64,000 bases of DNA from Brachynemurus nebulosus (lineage: Eukaryota; Arthropoda; Insecta; Neuroptera; Myrmeleontidae), in the NCBI GenBank assembly GCA_035578155.1, contig JAPWDM010000004.1, positions 36,764,394-36,828,393 on the forward strand, read 5' to 3'. This document shows positions 11,929 through 22,086 of the stretch, piece by piece (the stretch's first letter is position 1; each line of letters starts with the position of its first letter). A program made the position numbers and the translations under genes. The notes below the pieces were generated by a model. That model made no database searches, was not told the DNA's origin, and saw nothing but the letters and a program-made list of their open reading frames with translations.

Positions 11929-12631
11929 ATAAATTTTAAAAAGAACTGTTTTTTTTCCATCCCTGTGAAGGGGATCATAATGAAGACCCTGATTCAGAAC
12001 TTCGCGATGCAATTAAATTATTACCTCCAGAGTTTCAAAATCAGTTACAGACTGCTGAAGAAATGATCACCGCCGATGCCTACTTGGAGGTACACGATCA
12101 TGTCTTCAATACACATCAAGACGTTCTTCAACATGTTTTACAACTAGACGAGGAACAAGAAATCTAAGAATCTAGTGACGAGTGCGAGAAAGTAGCGGAG
12201 AAACCAACAACCCCTGAAGAAGCTTTGAACGGTATAAATACCGCCATTAAGTATTTAACTGAAAACCCATGCGAACTGTTAGAAGATTTATTCAAAATTC
12301 AAAGCAAATTAGAAAGCAAAATTTTCCTAAAAATTGTATCCAAACAAACTAAGATAAGTGATTTTTTTACGAAAGATAATGTTTAAATATTTATAATATG
12401 TATGTATTACGATTGTTATTCGATAGTTTATTTCAATAAATATTGATACGTAGATGTGTGTATATGTATTACTTTAAAAATAATTAATTTTGCATTATAT
12501 TCTAAATTAGTGTTAACCTTAAAATTACTAAGCGTAGATGATTTTGGTATTTTGCATATGTTGGACACCTGTTTATGTTGGACAGTTTTTGATTGCACCG
12601 CGGGTGTCCAACTTAAACAGGTTCTACTGTA

Positions 12632-13073
12632 TATATTATTATTTACAAAACAATCGCAAGCCCATTGAATAATGGTTAACATGGTGATTTCATTTGTCGA
12701 AAAGTATTGAGTAATGATCATTCCTCCACACCTTTGATAATGCCTAACTTTCTCAACAATTAACGGATATGTAATGAGTGTGTTCTCTCAACAGGAGTAG
12801 AAAAAAATTTTAATTTTAATCTTTTGCAATTATTTGACAGTTTGAAACATCCAATAATTTCTATTGATTTCTATTAATTTGACATTTAAAAAAAGCGACA
12901 CAGTCAGTCCTTTGGTAATTTCCATAGTTATATAGCCGATTAGAAAAAGTTAAAAAGGTCTTAAGGTTATTTTTGTTTCAAATACAAACATGAAAATTAA
13001 GATAACATGCAGTTTAAGCACAAAATCACTTTAAAGATATAAATATAATACGCACTTTAAATTCATTTTATAT
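12632..13073. other. AT-rich spacer, nothing recognised
   Basis: The sequence between Tigger and the next element shows no coding frame, terminal repeat or RNA gene that I can support. Confidence 0.4.
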
Positions 13074-13077
13074 TTAA

Positions 13078-13815
13078 GGGGGTACTCTACCCTAGAAATT
13101 CTAAAAAATCAATTTTTTTTTTTTTGCATTCTTCAAAGTTTAGAGGAAGAAACATTGTATGAGACAGCGATCACTGGTTAAAAGAATGTAAATATAACAC
13201 ACCATAAATAACGGTTGACATGATATCTCAAGTTCTAGTGAATCTAGTAGATTGATTGCTTTGAATTTTTTTTTTTACTATATTTAAAAAATTCCCAAAA
13301 CTGAAAAAACGATGGAGAAAAATCTTTTTCAGATGGACGCCATTTTACCAAAAAACTTTTATTTCAAATCGCTCCTCTCAAACGAAAATGACATCCTTTC
13401 TCTTTAAAAATTCACTAAAATTTTGTGTTTCATATCACCGAGAAGGTCCGAATCATGTCAATTAGGGGGCAGCTTTTTTTTGTCCCTATTTTGTTGGCCT
13501 GTACTTCTCTCAATTTTGACTTTTTACAACTTGTCTACGAGACGATGATCTCTGACGCCGTCGTTGCCATCATTGTGATCTGTCTCTTTTTAGCATAATA
13601 TGTATTCAGTCTGTCTCTTTTTAGCATAACAGTTCGTGTCAATTCTCCTCTTCCCTTCGTCCTGCTATTAGAGATCGTCGTCTCATAGACAAGTTATACT
13701 TTTTTGTACTTTTCAAATGTTAATAAAAAATTTATAGTAAAAATGTTTAAGGTTTTTTTATTTATTACGCCTGGAAAAACACCTAAATTTTGGCCGTTTA
13801 GACTAGAATATCCCC
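13078..13815. mobile_element. TTAA-bounded non-autonomous element, 738 bp (piggyBac-like)
   Basis: TTAA at 13074-13077 and 13816-13819 flank imperfect inverted ends: left GGGGGTACTCTACCCTAGAA, right (inverted) GGGGATATTCTAGTCTAAAC. TTAA target sites are characteristic of the piggyBac superfamily (and Kolobok). Inside, 13529-13553 and 13669-13694 form a roughly 25-bp inverted repeat (ACTTGTCTACGAGACGATGA type), and CTGTCTCTTTTTAGCATAA occurs twice near 13580 and 13610. No protein is encoded. Confidence 0.75.
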
Positions 13816-13819
13816 TTAA

Positions 13820-14169
13820 ACCAGGGTAATTAATCCGTTAGCTATTATCGTTATTAGAGGAATTTTTTTTGTATTAGCATGTTAAAGTGTCTATTTCACT
13901 TATTTGTAAAGATTTTAATTTACTAGTTGCATAATAAATCATTATAATGTTGATAAATCATTTTGACCTTATTACCTTTTCCAATTTGTTATTCTACTGC
14001 TGAGTATTCTATATAGTACGATATTTGAAAATGATTCAAGGTTTCCTTTGAAACGAACTTTCTAAATCACAACAGTATACATACTAGAGAAAGTAGAAAA
14101 AAATATCGAAAAAATTTATTAGAAGGAAGGACAATTTCAGAGTTTTTTTTTACATGTTAATAAAAAAAT
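13820..14169. other. AT-rich spacer, nothing recognised
   Basis: Between the TTAA element and a YZ copy. I see no coding frame or repeat end here. Confidence 0.4.
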
Positions 14170-14503
14170 ACCCCTGTCACAGCATCCTGCATAACACAGC
14201 GAATTTCCTTTTATAAAAGTTAGATTTTCTTGGAAACTAGTTGACATACAGAATAATAGTTTAAAGACCTTTCTTATGTGATTTTTTCTCCTCTTTCCAA
14301 TGATGTAAAAAAATTTCATAAAAATTTTTGAATAAGGGTAAATTTTGGCAAAAAACTAATTATTTTCACGAAAATTGCCAAAAACACCATGTTCTGGTCA
14401 TCGGACGTGTCTGGTTAACGAACTCGTCCAACGGTTTGGGACTTCCAATATTTTCACCAAATTTCATAAGTGTAAAACATTTCGTTCGAGAGTTATCGCG
14501 CGG

Positions 14504-14572
<69 letters not shown>

Positions 14573-14705
14573 AATTTTAGTGAATATTATTTTCGGTTTC
14601 TAGAGACCTCAAAACAAATTTCTGCCATAGTCCCGGGCTCAAGTCGCGTCATGACAGTGGCTGTAATAGCTGAATTCCATTCTGGAAATTCGCTAAAAAA
14701 GTGGG
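14170..14705 (+). mobile_element. YZ family copy 2, short internal-deletion form
   Basis: It begins with the family's left end (CCCTGTCACAGCATCCTGC, then CAGCGAATTTCC) and ends CTGGAAATTCGCTAAAA at about 14697. Only about 530 bp separate the ends, against 2.7 kb at 24256-26996: the 120-bp array is absent and the left end is joined directly to the right part (TTCGTTCGAGAGTTATCG, microsatellite, TAAATTTTAGTGAATAT). Non-coding. Confidence 0.75.
14503..14572. repeat. (CA)n(TA)n compound microsatellite in YZ copy 2
   Basis: A CA run of about 20 bp passes directly into a TA run. It sits where the other YZ copies carry a pure TA tract. Confidence 0.97.
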
Positions 14706-16621
14706 ACAGTGTACAGGCACAGACGTATGTAGGTACATACAATAAAGTAAATCGATATGCAAAAAATAATAGGCATTATCTTTTTTTTTCAATTCTATTA
14801 GCGTAACTAAATGTCTCTTGAATGGTTCAATGCGTCATTGAGTATATGTATGATTTATTTTGAAACATAATAAGTAGATTGTATTTATTGTGGATTTGAA
14901 CTGTTTGATTAGCACATATTACATACATATTATATTGGTATTATTAGCGCTGACCATGTCTAGATCACATACATGTTTTTACGTATACATTGAGGGGTAT
15001 AATATTGTTTTTAAGTTGCGCAGATGAAACGGATTTTAAGTTGACAAAAATTCAAGAGACTGAGATTTTTTCACGCTTAACACGTTTTTTAATTGTGTAA
15101 GTGAGCGAAGTTGAGCGCAAGATCGAAGTGAGTGAACTTATTTGCTTGAGTGGGCAACAGACAACACCGCACGAGTTGCACATACTTTTTTATTATTACT
15201 ATTTTTTATTACTTTTAAAATAATATTTTTAAATGTTTGTTTTGTTTTTTATTTTATTTTTTCTTAAATTAAATATTGTTTAAACTACTTTGTTAGTGGT
15301 TTCTATAGAAAACTCAAGAGATGGCTTTGCGTGTTTTAATTACATTTACATGTTTTATTGTCAATTAAATCGGACGGAAATTACACTTTTTGCAAGCAAT
15401 TGAAATACAGTGGCAACGTTGAATGGCCTAATAAATATTTGTCTAACATAATGCGTACGCCAAGATTATACTTATCCCGTATGAGTAATAAAAAATTATC
15501 AATTCACACAATATTATATTAATTTTCTTTTACTTTTTATTGTCAGAGAGGTCGTGAAAAATTATCAGATTTAATAGTGAGTCGCGACTCAAATTTTGGA
15601 AAATATTATATTGTTGATCAAATTAAACAAGTGAGTTTTTTGAATGTCGAGTTAAAGCGTCAAATCTTATTTCCGAAGGTACAATTATTCTAGTTCAAAT
15701 ATACGTATGTATTAGAAAATATGTACAATATTCCAATTACAACAGGTATTATTGATTTAACAATAAGATCAACAAAGTTACCATTAACTTTGCTATACAT
15801 ACTACTTTTCCACATTATAAATTCTGAAGTGAAATTTCTATTATCTTATAGTTATAAAAATCTGTTAGGTGAAAATCGAAGCGTAACGAAAAATGAAAAG
15901 GAAATTACCTTACTTCGCATTTGGCGTGCAGCCATTATACATAAACCGGAATATTGATACACTGAAAAAATAATACTCTTATATGTATTAAAATATGGGT
16001 GTGTGGAAACTTTTTACCGTCCCTGTACATATTCGTTAAAGAAGGATTCACTGTAAAATTTTAATTCTGTATAATATTAGCGGCATATACAAAATTTATT
16101 ATCACTTATTTTATTAAGTAATATAAATTACATGAGATTTATATTTTTCCGAATAAATTAGTGTTTTAATCACAGACCAATGAACATATTATATATTATA
16201 TAGACTAATTATATAAATGTATAATTGAGGCAGCCAGATACGACCAGGATACGACCGGATAGTATTCTATAATATAGTAATCAATGTAATAATCAATGAT
16301 ATCCGTAACGTTTTCAAATAATTATTGTCAAAATATAATATTGATAATAAAATTTTACTTTTTTGAGAAGAAACTGCAAAATTTTGAAAGAAAGAAAGTG
16401 ATATTCGCTTTATTTTCAAAATACGTACGTATACAAATTATGTCCTGCAATAATTATAGTTGCATTTGCTCAAAAGTTGACATTATATTATATTCCTTAA
16501 ATCTCACCGTCTCACCCTACTACTTGCTTCAAGAAAAATGCCTACAAACTGGCTTTACGCTTTGTCTAGTAGTATAATATAATCGTGTTCATTGGGCTGT
16601 GGTTTTAATATAACAAAAATT
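14706..16621. other. AT-rich sequence without recognised genes
   Basis: About 1.9 kb with only short ORFs that match no family I know. I see no convincing terminal repeats. Confidence 0.4.
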
Positions 16622-16721
16622 TGTTGCCTAGAAATTTATCGAGAACTGCCAATTAGCAAAAATAAGACAGCGTAGCCGAAGGAGTATTTTTAGGTTGAAG
16701 TATAATATTGCTTTTAGGCTA

Positions 16722-18252
16722 CAAAGGATATAGAAAGATAAGCGTAGTAAATCTGCCACGCGACGAATTATTTTAATAACTATATTACCGGTATGATAAG
16801 GCTGTAAGTAATTGAAATCTACAATTTTGGCGGCCAAAACTGAGTAGTTATGGAGAAAACTAATAAAATTTAAAAAATTACAAAATTTTTTTTCTTGGTA
16901 ACTACTCAACTTAGGAAAATAATTCCAAATCCACATGAAGGCAAACACTCTTAAGAATATTAGACATATTTATTATCGTATCAGTCCTCATTATTAAGGA
17001 TAATAACGAGGATAGTATCCGATCCAATGTTATTTTTATAGGGTTCCAATTGAGCGACCACTTCAAAAAAAATTCAGTAACTTTGCCCTAATGCATTTAA
17101 TTACTGCACCAAGTCTCATCAAAATTCAAGGGCTGCAACATGGTAAAAAAATTTTTTTTTCAATTCTAATCTGCTGAACCGCCCCTCCAGTGGGTCCGAC
17201 CCTGGAATTATATACATCAATCGAAAGAACTTTAAAAATAAAGTGTTGTGTCTCATAAAGTGTTTTTTCCTATCTCCTACAGTTTTCGACATAATCAAGA
17301 ATAATCGAAAGAGGTATATTAAGTTATAGGTTATCTGCCCCTGATAGAAAGTCCCAATAGTAACTGTATTGTCGTTTATGTAACACTACAGGTACTTCAT
17401 ATGTATAACTTTCCTAGATCAAAACAAAACCATTGTAGAAATATAATAGAAAATTGTCAAAAAATGTGGTGTAGTAGGCATTTTTAACATGTAGGATATT
17501 AAAGAATGCCTACTACACCACATTTTTTGACAATTTTCTATTATATTTTTACAATGGTTTTGTTTTGATCTAGAGAAGTTATACATTTGAAGTACCTGCA
17601 GTGTCACATAAACGACAATACAGTTACTATTGGGACTTTCTATCAGGGGCAGATAACCTATAACTTAATATACCTCTTTCGATTATTCTTGATTATCTCG
17701 AAAACTATAGGAGATAGGAAAAAAGACTTTATGAGACACAACACTTTATTTTTAAAGTACTATCGATATAATTCAGGGTCGGACCCACTGGAGGGGCGAT
17801 TCAGCAGATTAGAAATGAAAAAAAAAATTTTACCATGTTGCAGCCCTTGAATTTTGATGAGACTTCGTGCAGTAATTAAGTGCATTAGGGCACAGTTACT
17901 GAATTTTTTTGAAGTGGTCGCTCAATTCGAACCCTATAAAAATAACATTGGATCGGATACTATCCTTGTTATTATTCTTAATAACGAGGACTGATACGAT
18001 AATAAATATGTCTAATATTCTTGAGAGTGTTTGCCTTCATGTGGATTTGGAATTATTTTCCTAAGTTGAGTAGTTACCAAGAAAAAAATTTTTGTAATTT
18101 TTTAAATTTTTTTTGTTATCTCCATAACTACTCAGTTTTGGCCGCCAAAATTGTAGATATTACTTACAGCCTTATCATACCGATAATATAGTTATTAAAA
18201 TAATTCGTTTCCGGGGCAGATTTACTATGCTTATCTTGCTATATCCTTTGAG
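16722..18252. repeat. Long near-perfect inverted repeat, 760-bp arms, 22-bp loop
   Basis: The left arm 16722-17482 is the reverse complement of 17505-18252, with scattered substitutions and small indels. The centre reads GTAGTAGGCATT, 22 bp, AATGCCTACTAC. The outer ends are AAAGGATATAG and CTATATCCTTT. A transcript through it would fold into one long double-stranded RNA. No arm encodes a recognisable protein. The arms contain text also seen near 63.7 kb (TCCGACCCTGG, AAGTGTTGTGTC), so they derive from a dispersed repeat. It is either a foldback transposon or a head-to-head duplication; I see no target duplication to decide. Confidence 0.93.
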
Positions 18253-18674
18253 TTGTAGATAACACAAATTTATTCAGAAAAAATATTTAAAAAATAAAAA
18301 TTCGAGTGTAATAATGATGGTAAGACAAATCGACGAATAAGCATAATTCATATTATAATTTAGTATTTCGTTATTATGGATTTGAAATCAGTTAAACTTA
18401 TCAATAAAAACTTCTGTTTCGTTTTTATCGTGTTTACTTGCAATGAAATGACCAATGAAAAGTTTCCCATCATTTTTTCACTGTCCAAACAGGATTGGAC
18501 AGAAATCTTCCATAACTTTTTTTTCACGGTAAAAATGAAAAAAACTACACTATTCTTATGTGACTAAATATATACATGAGTTAAATTGTCACTAGAAGCA
18601 AGTTAAAAAGGCGAATATGCAAAAATATAAAATACAAGAAACGCTACTTTACTTATAGTTACTTCTGACAAATT
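18253..18674. other. AT-rich spacer, nothing recognised
   Basis: Between the long hairpin and a TTAA MITE. The only ORF, 18376-18567, has no recognisable domain. Confidence 0.4.
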
Positions 18675-18678
18675 TTAA

Positions 18679-18835
18679 CACTTTTATTGCCAAGCTAAAA
18701 ATACAGACTTTGTGAGATGGCCAAATATTTTACTTTAAATAAGTAGGTTCCTATTCTTGTCACGCAATGTTGTGTGATTGGCCATATAGTAAAGTAGCTG
18801 TATCTCGCGATATCGCGTGACAGGCAATAAACGTG
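18679..18835. mobile_element. 157-bp TTAA MITE (piggyBac-like)
   Basis: TTAA at 18675-18678 and 18836-18839. The inverted ends are CACTTTTATTGCC (left) and CACGTTTATTGCC (right, inverted). It is short, non-coding and of typical MITE size. The shared CAC start and TTAA site link it to the piggyBac-like MITE at 38138-38608. Confidence 0.8.
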
Positions 18836-18839
18836 TTAA

Positions 18840-19561
18840 AATTTTTAAAAATCAGAGTAAAAAAGAAACAATTTTAAATTTTACTCTCAGAGTTCTTTCA
18901 AAATATAAAGATAAACTAATACAGTAAAACCGGAAGTGATTACCCAGTGTAAAAATGTTCTTATATGTAACATATTTGCATTTTTGAACAAAATCTATAA
19001 CAGGAAATAAACTTTTCAAAATAGGATGTTGAACACAGCCTATTGGTAATAGACAAATTGGTATACGTTATATATAACTGTCATTAAAATAATTATTGTC
19101 ACACTAGCGGATAAAATTCATTTTGGTTCGAGCCCTATAAAATAGTTACTAAACTAAAATTCTTCTCACCTTAAAACCAAACTGTACAGTTATACCCGTA
19201 TTAATCGGAAGATATGATTATTGTCTCGGTATATTATAATTACATTCATATGTAATTCAATCATGTAATCTAATTTAAACCACTGGTAACATACAATATA
19301 TTTTATTGTAGACATATTAAAACTACAGTTAATGACATAAATATACTGACTTTTTCCAATAACAAAAAAATAGTTAAATCGGTGCACGATGTATTTATGC
19401 GTGGGAATAAAGACAAAGTGCATTGATGAATAAAAATGTTTAGATCTAAATTTGTTTAGAATTACAAATAATTTTTTTTTTGACACAATGGTATAAAAAT
19501 CTAGTTTTGTTATTGTAGTTTATTCACATTGAAGTATTAGGTAATATAAACGGACAAATTA
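18840..19561. other. AT-rich spacer, nothing recognised
   Basis: No coding frame or terminal repeat supported. A 98-codon minus-strand ORF (19190-19486) has low-complexity, AT-driven composition and no family signature. Confidence 0.4.
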
Positions 19562-19565
19562 TTAA

Positions 19566-20779
19566 GGTATTTGATGCGAGATAGTCAAGTACAAAAGTAT
19601 AGCTCAGCGAAAAAATTTTCTTTTATAAAAAATTAAATAATGTATTAATATTCTTCAGTTATTATATTGATATACCACTTGTTTTTTTTTTCAATTTCCG
19701 CGCGCTTATGTTGTAGCAATATAAAAGCACTGTTGAAAAAGCGTTGTAAAATGATGTTTATAAATTATATTTAAAAAACAGTGCGGTCAATAATTTTTAT
19801 TTGTTATTAAATATAGTTTGTAATTTTGTATTTTATCACATATTAAATTTTTATCAAATTCCTTTGACACGTTTTCATTTTATTCAAAAAAATCGTGTGA
19901 ATATGTCAACTTCCCATAAGAGCCTGTGTTAAAATTACAAAACTTTGAAACCGTTTTTCTCAAAATTGGGGCGGTCGATTTTTTTTTTCGGTATAGGCTC
20001 GTATTATTGGTACTGAATTAAGGATGTTTGGGAGGTACAATCGAAGATAAAAGTACATGAAATTAGAAATTCGTGAATAATTGCGTTGTATAACAAACTA
20101 TGAGGTAAACAAATAGTTATCTTTGTTAAATAATAGCTATCACTACAACTGATTGTACAATACATCAAACTATAGCTCTCAGCTGACTACAAGAGCTGAG
20201 TACATTCTGAGGATTTTTCGGAGAATTTCAAAATGCTACGAGACGATTGAAAATTTAGTAGAATGTTCCTCATTAAATACTAAGGCCCCTGTGAAAATTT
20301 CAAACCGATTCACTAAGCCGTTAAAAAGTTATTAAAAAAAAAAAAAAAAAAACTAATTTTACACGTACTCTTATGGAAATTCGAAAACAGAACAGATTAA
20401 ATAACTTTTTAACGGCTTAGTGAATCGGTTTGAAATTTTCACAGGGGCCTTAGTATTTGATGAGGAACATTCTACTAAATTTTCAATCGTCTCGTAGCAT
20501 TTTGAAATTCTCCGAAAAATCCTCAGAATGTACTCAGCTCTTGTAGTCAGCTGAGAGCTATAGTTTGATGTATTGTACAATCAGTTGTAGTGATAGCTAT
20601 TATTTAACAAAGATAACCATTTATTTACCTCATAGTTTGTTATACAACGCAATTATTCACGAATTTCTAATTTCATGTACTTTTATCTCCGATTGTACCT
20701 CCCAAACATCCTTATTAAATAAATGTCTAGAGAAGTTTCATTAAAATCCTTTAAAAAATCGTTTTTCGGACCAACTACC
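19566..20779. mobile_element. W family TTAA MITE, copy 1, carrying a foldback insertion
   Basis: TTAA at 19562-19565 and 20780-20783 flank inverted ends GGTATTTGATGCG (left) and GGTAGTTGGTCCG (right, inverted). The body matches 30671-31192, including TATTAATATTCTTCAGTTAT, AATTTCCGCGCGCTTATGTT and GGCTCGTATTATTGGTACTG. The extra length relative to the second copy is accounted for by the 693-bp foldback insertion at 20022-20714. Non-coding. Confidence 0.8.
20022..20714. mobile_element. Foldback element, 313-bp arms, TTAA target
   Basis: The left arm 20022-20334 and right arm 20398-20711 are almost identical inverted copies around a roughly 63-bp A-rich centre. They start GGATGTTTGGGAGGTACAAT and end with its complement plus TTA. 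TTAA lies on both sides (20018-20021 and 20715-20718). The uninterrupted target GAATTAAATAAATA exists near 31122 in the second W copy, which confirms the insertion borders. Mirror-image ORFs on opposite strands (20153-20335 and 20371-20580) translate alike because of the symmetry and are not taken as genes. Confidence 0.9.
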
Positions 20780-20783
20780 TTAA

Positions 20784-21195
20784 GGAGGTGTTTACATACA
20801 CAAAATAAAATTTTAATACACGTGTGGTATAGAATAATGTTATCTGTCACATATTCAAAATTCATATTCAAAAACTCTGTATAGTTTTGCAGTTTAAAAC
20901 AATGTTGACCTACCTGAGTCAGGGTTCGGCAAATTTTTTTGGCTGTGAATTAAAATCAAAAATCAACCCAAAATGTGGCTATTAAAAGGACGTTTTTGGT
21001 GAATAAAATTTTTTTACTCGAATTTTCAAAAATCCAATACATATTAGATATTGTGCGTTTATTTTACTAAAAACAGAGTGAAAAAATGAAGGATATTTCT
21101 TACGTTTTGAAGAAGAAATAAATCCAAAGGATATAAAGCTTAAATAAAGATTTAACCTTTGAACAAAAAAATCGATGATCACTGTATTTATACTT
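20784..21195. other. AT-rich spacer, nothing recognised
   Basis: No supported feature; one 66-codon ORF of no known family. Confidence 0.4.
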
Positions 21196-22075
21196 ACTAG
21201 CTGTACCCGCGACGTCGTTCGCTCAACGCATTGTTATAAACTCAATGAGAAGTATATAAGTGTAATAGTTATACAGAACTTGTACAGAACAATAATTTTT
21301 GGGTAATGCATGCATATGGTTTTTCTATTTTCCCGTCGGAATGAGACATTTTCCTGTAATAAAAAGTATCCTAAGTGTTGACGCAAGTAATAAACTGTCA
21401 CCACACCAAATTTCATCAAAATCCGTTCAACAGTTTTTGCGTAATGTTTGCACATGCTCAAAATGGTTTTTCTATTTTCCCGTGGGAATGAGACATTTTC
21501 TCGGAGTAAATAGTATCTTGGATGTTGACTCAGGCAATAAATTATCACCATACCAAATTTCATCGAAATCCGTCCAATAGTTTTTGCGTAATGTGTGCAC
21601 ATGCTTGTAATGTGTGTGAATGGCTTCTATATTTTCCCGTGGGAATGAGGCATTTTGCCGGAATAAAAAGTATCCTAGATGTTGACCCAGGTAATAAGTT
21701 ATCATCACACCAAATTTCATTAAGATCCGTGCAATAGTTTTTGCGTGATGCGTGAACAGACAGACAAAAATTTTAAAAATCATCATTTTGATATCTACAT
21801 TCGGCGTGTTCGTTGCTGAGTTTTTCTGCTCAAAGTGAGCTGTTAGCGCATGCGCAAAAACATTTTTATGAAGTACAAAATACTTGTGTATTCCATAAAA
21901 AAAAAAGTTCTTGCGCATGCACTAGCAGCTCACTTTGAGCAGAAAAACTCAGCAACGAACACGCCGATTGATAACTATTTACAGTATCAGTAGAATTTTA
22001 AAAAAATATTCCATGTACAGAAATATTCCATGTCTTGTTACAGTTTCATTATAGAATGTATAGATTATTTGTATT
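21196..22075 (+). repeat. V family dispersed repeat, copy 1 (three internal units)
   Basis: It begins AGCTGTACCCGCGACGTCGT and contains three units of about 150-160 bp, each with TTTTTCTATTTTCCCGT, GGAATGAG, ACCAAATTTCATC and ATCCGT. It then has AACAGACAGAC, TTTTGATATCTACAT and a tail with AATATTCCATGTACAGAAAT. Further copies lie at 35458, 36880, 60313 and 62070. The layout recalls non-LTR retrotransposon 3' ends or SINE-like insect repeats (CCGCGAC start, GACAGACA near the end); that is an inference. A palindromic MITE interrupts it at 21801. ORFs on both strands are shadows of the repeat. Confidence 0.8.
21801..21967. mobile_element. 167-bp palindromic MITE inserted in repeat V
   Basis: The arms TCGGCGTGTTCGTTGCTGAG and CTCAGCAACGAACACGCCGA extend to about 70 bp each around a short AT centre. 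Uninterrupted V copies (for example near 60628) read TATCTACATCGATAA across this site, so the inserted segment is precisely bounded. The target duplication, if any, is at most 1-2 bp. Confidence 0.85.
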
Positions 22076-22086
22076 TATATGGGCAT

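Larger units (their letters stand above)
10348..11965. mobile_element. hAT-type element, 1618 bp, non-autonomous
   Basis: The ends are CAGGGTTGG (10348) and CCATCCCTG (11965), an imperfect inverted repeat of the hAT CAGGG type. Both sides carry the identical 8-bp target TGAAGGGG (10340-10347 and 11966-11973), the hAT hallmark. The interior holds no transposase: the ORFs are short and unlike any known family. The element interrupts the Tigger transposase. Confidence 0.95.
9201..12386 (+). pseudogene. Tigger/pogo transposase, split by a hAT insertion
   Basis: A DDE transposase that cuts and pastes the element at TA sites. From ATG 9201 there is an N-terminal CENP-B-type helix-turn-helix (about residues 8-55), a second CENP-B/Tc5-type HTH (about 75-138) and a DDE_1 catalytic domain with D171 (NADETGL), D277 (IILDNATSH) and D308 (IQPLDQGVI), a DD30D spacing. 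The reading frame becomes chimeric after residue 381 (10343), where a hAT element enters, and stops at 10394. The true C-terminal coding resumes at 11974 in the same frame once the hAT and one target copy are removed. It then meets a TAA at 12165-12167 and would end at 12384-12386. So the host gene was nearly intact when the hAT arrived. Confidence 0.93.
8803..12629 (+). mobile_element. Complete pogo/Tigger-type (Tc1/mariner superfamily) DNA transposon
   Basis: The element starts CAGTGAAACCTGCCAAGTTG at 8803 and ends with the inverted counterpart (CAACTTAAACAGGTTCTACTG) at 12629. TA dinucleotides lie immediately outside (8801-8802 and 12630-12631), the expected Tc1/mariner target duplication. 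Between the ends is a Tigger-like transposase gene in sense orientation, interrupted by a hAT insertion at 10348-11965. Without that insertion the element would be about 2.2 kb, a normal size for an autonomous Tigger. The copy is disabled by the insertion and by one nonsense codon. Confidence 0.95.

Noticed and set aside
20153..20580. Two near-identical 60-69-codon proteins on opposite strands
   Set aside because: The similarity follows from the inverted-repeat arms; no domain or start context supports a gene.
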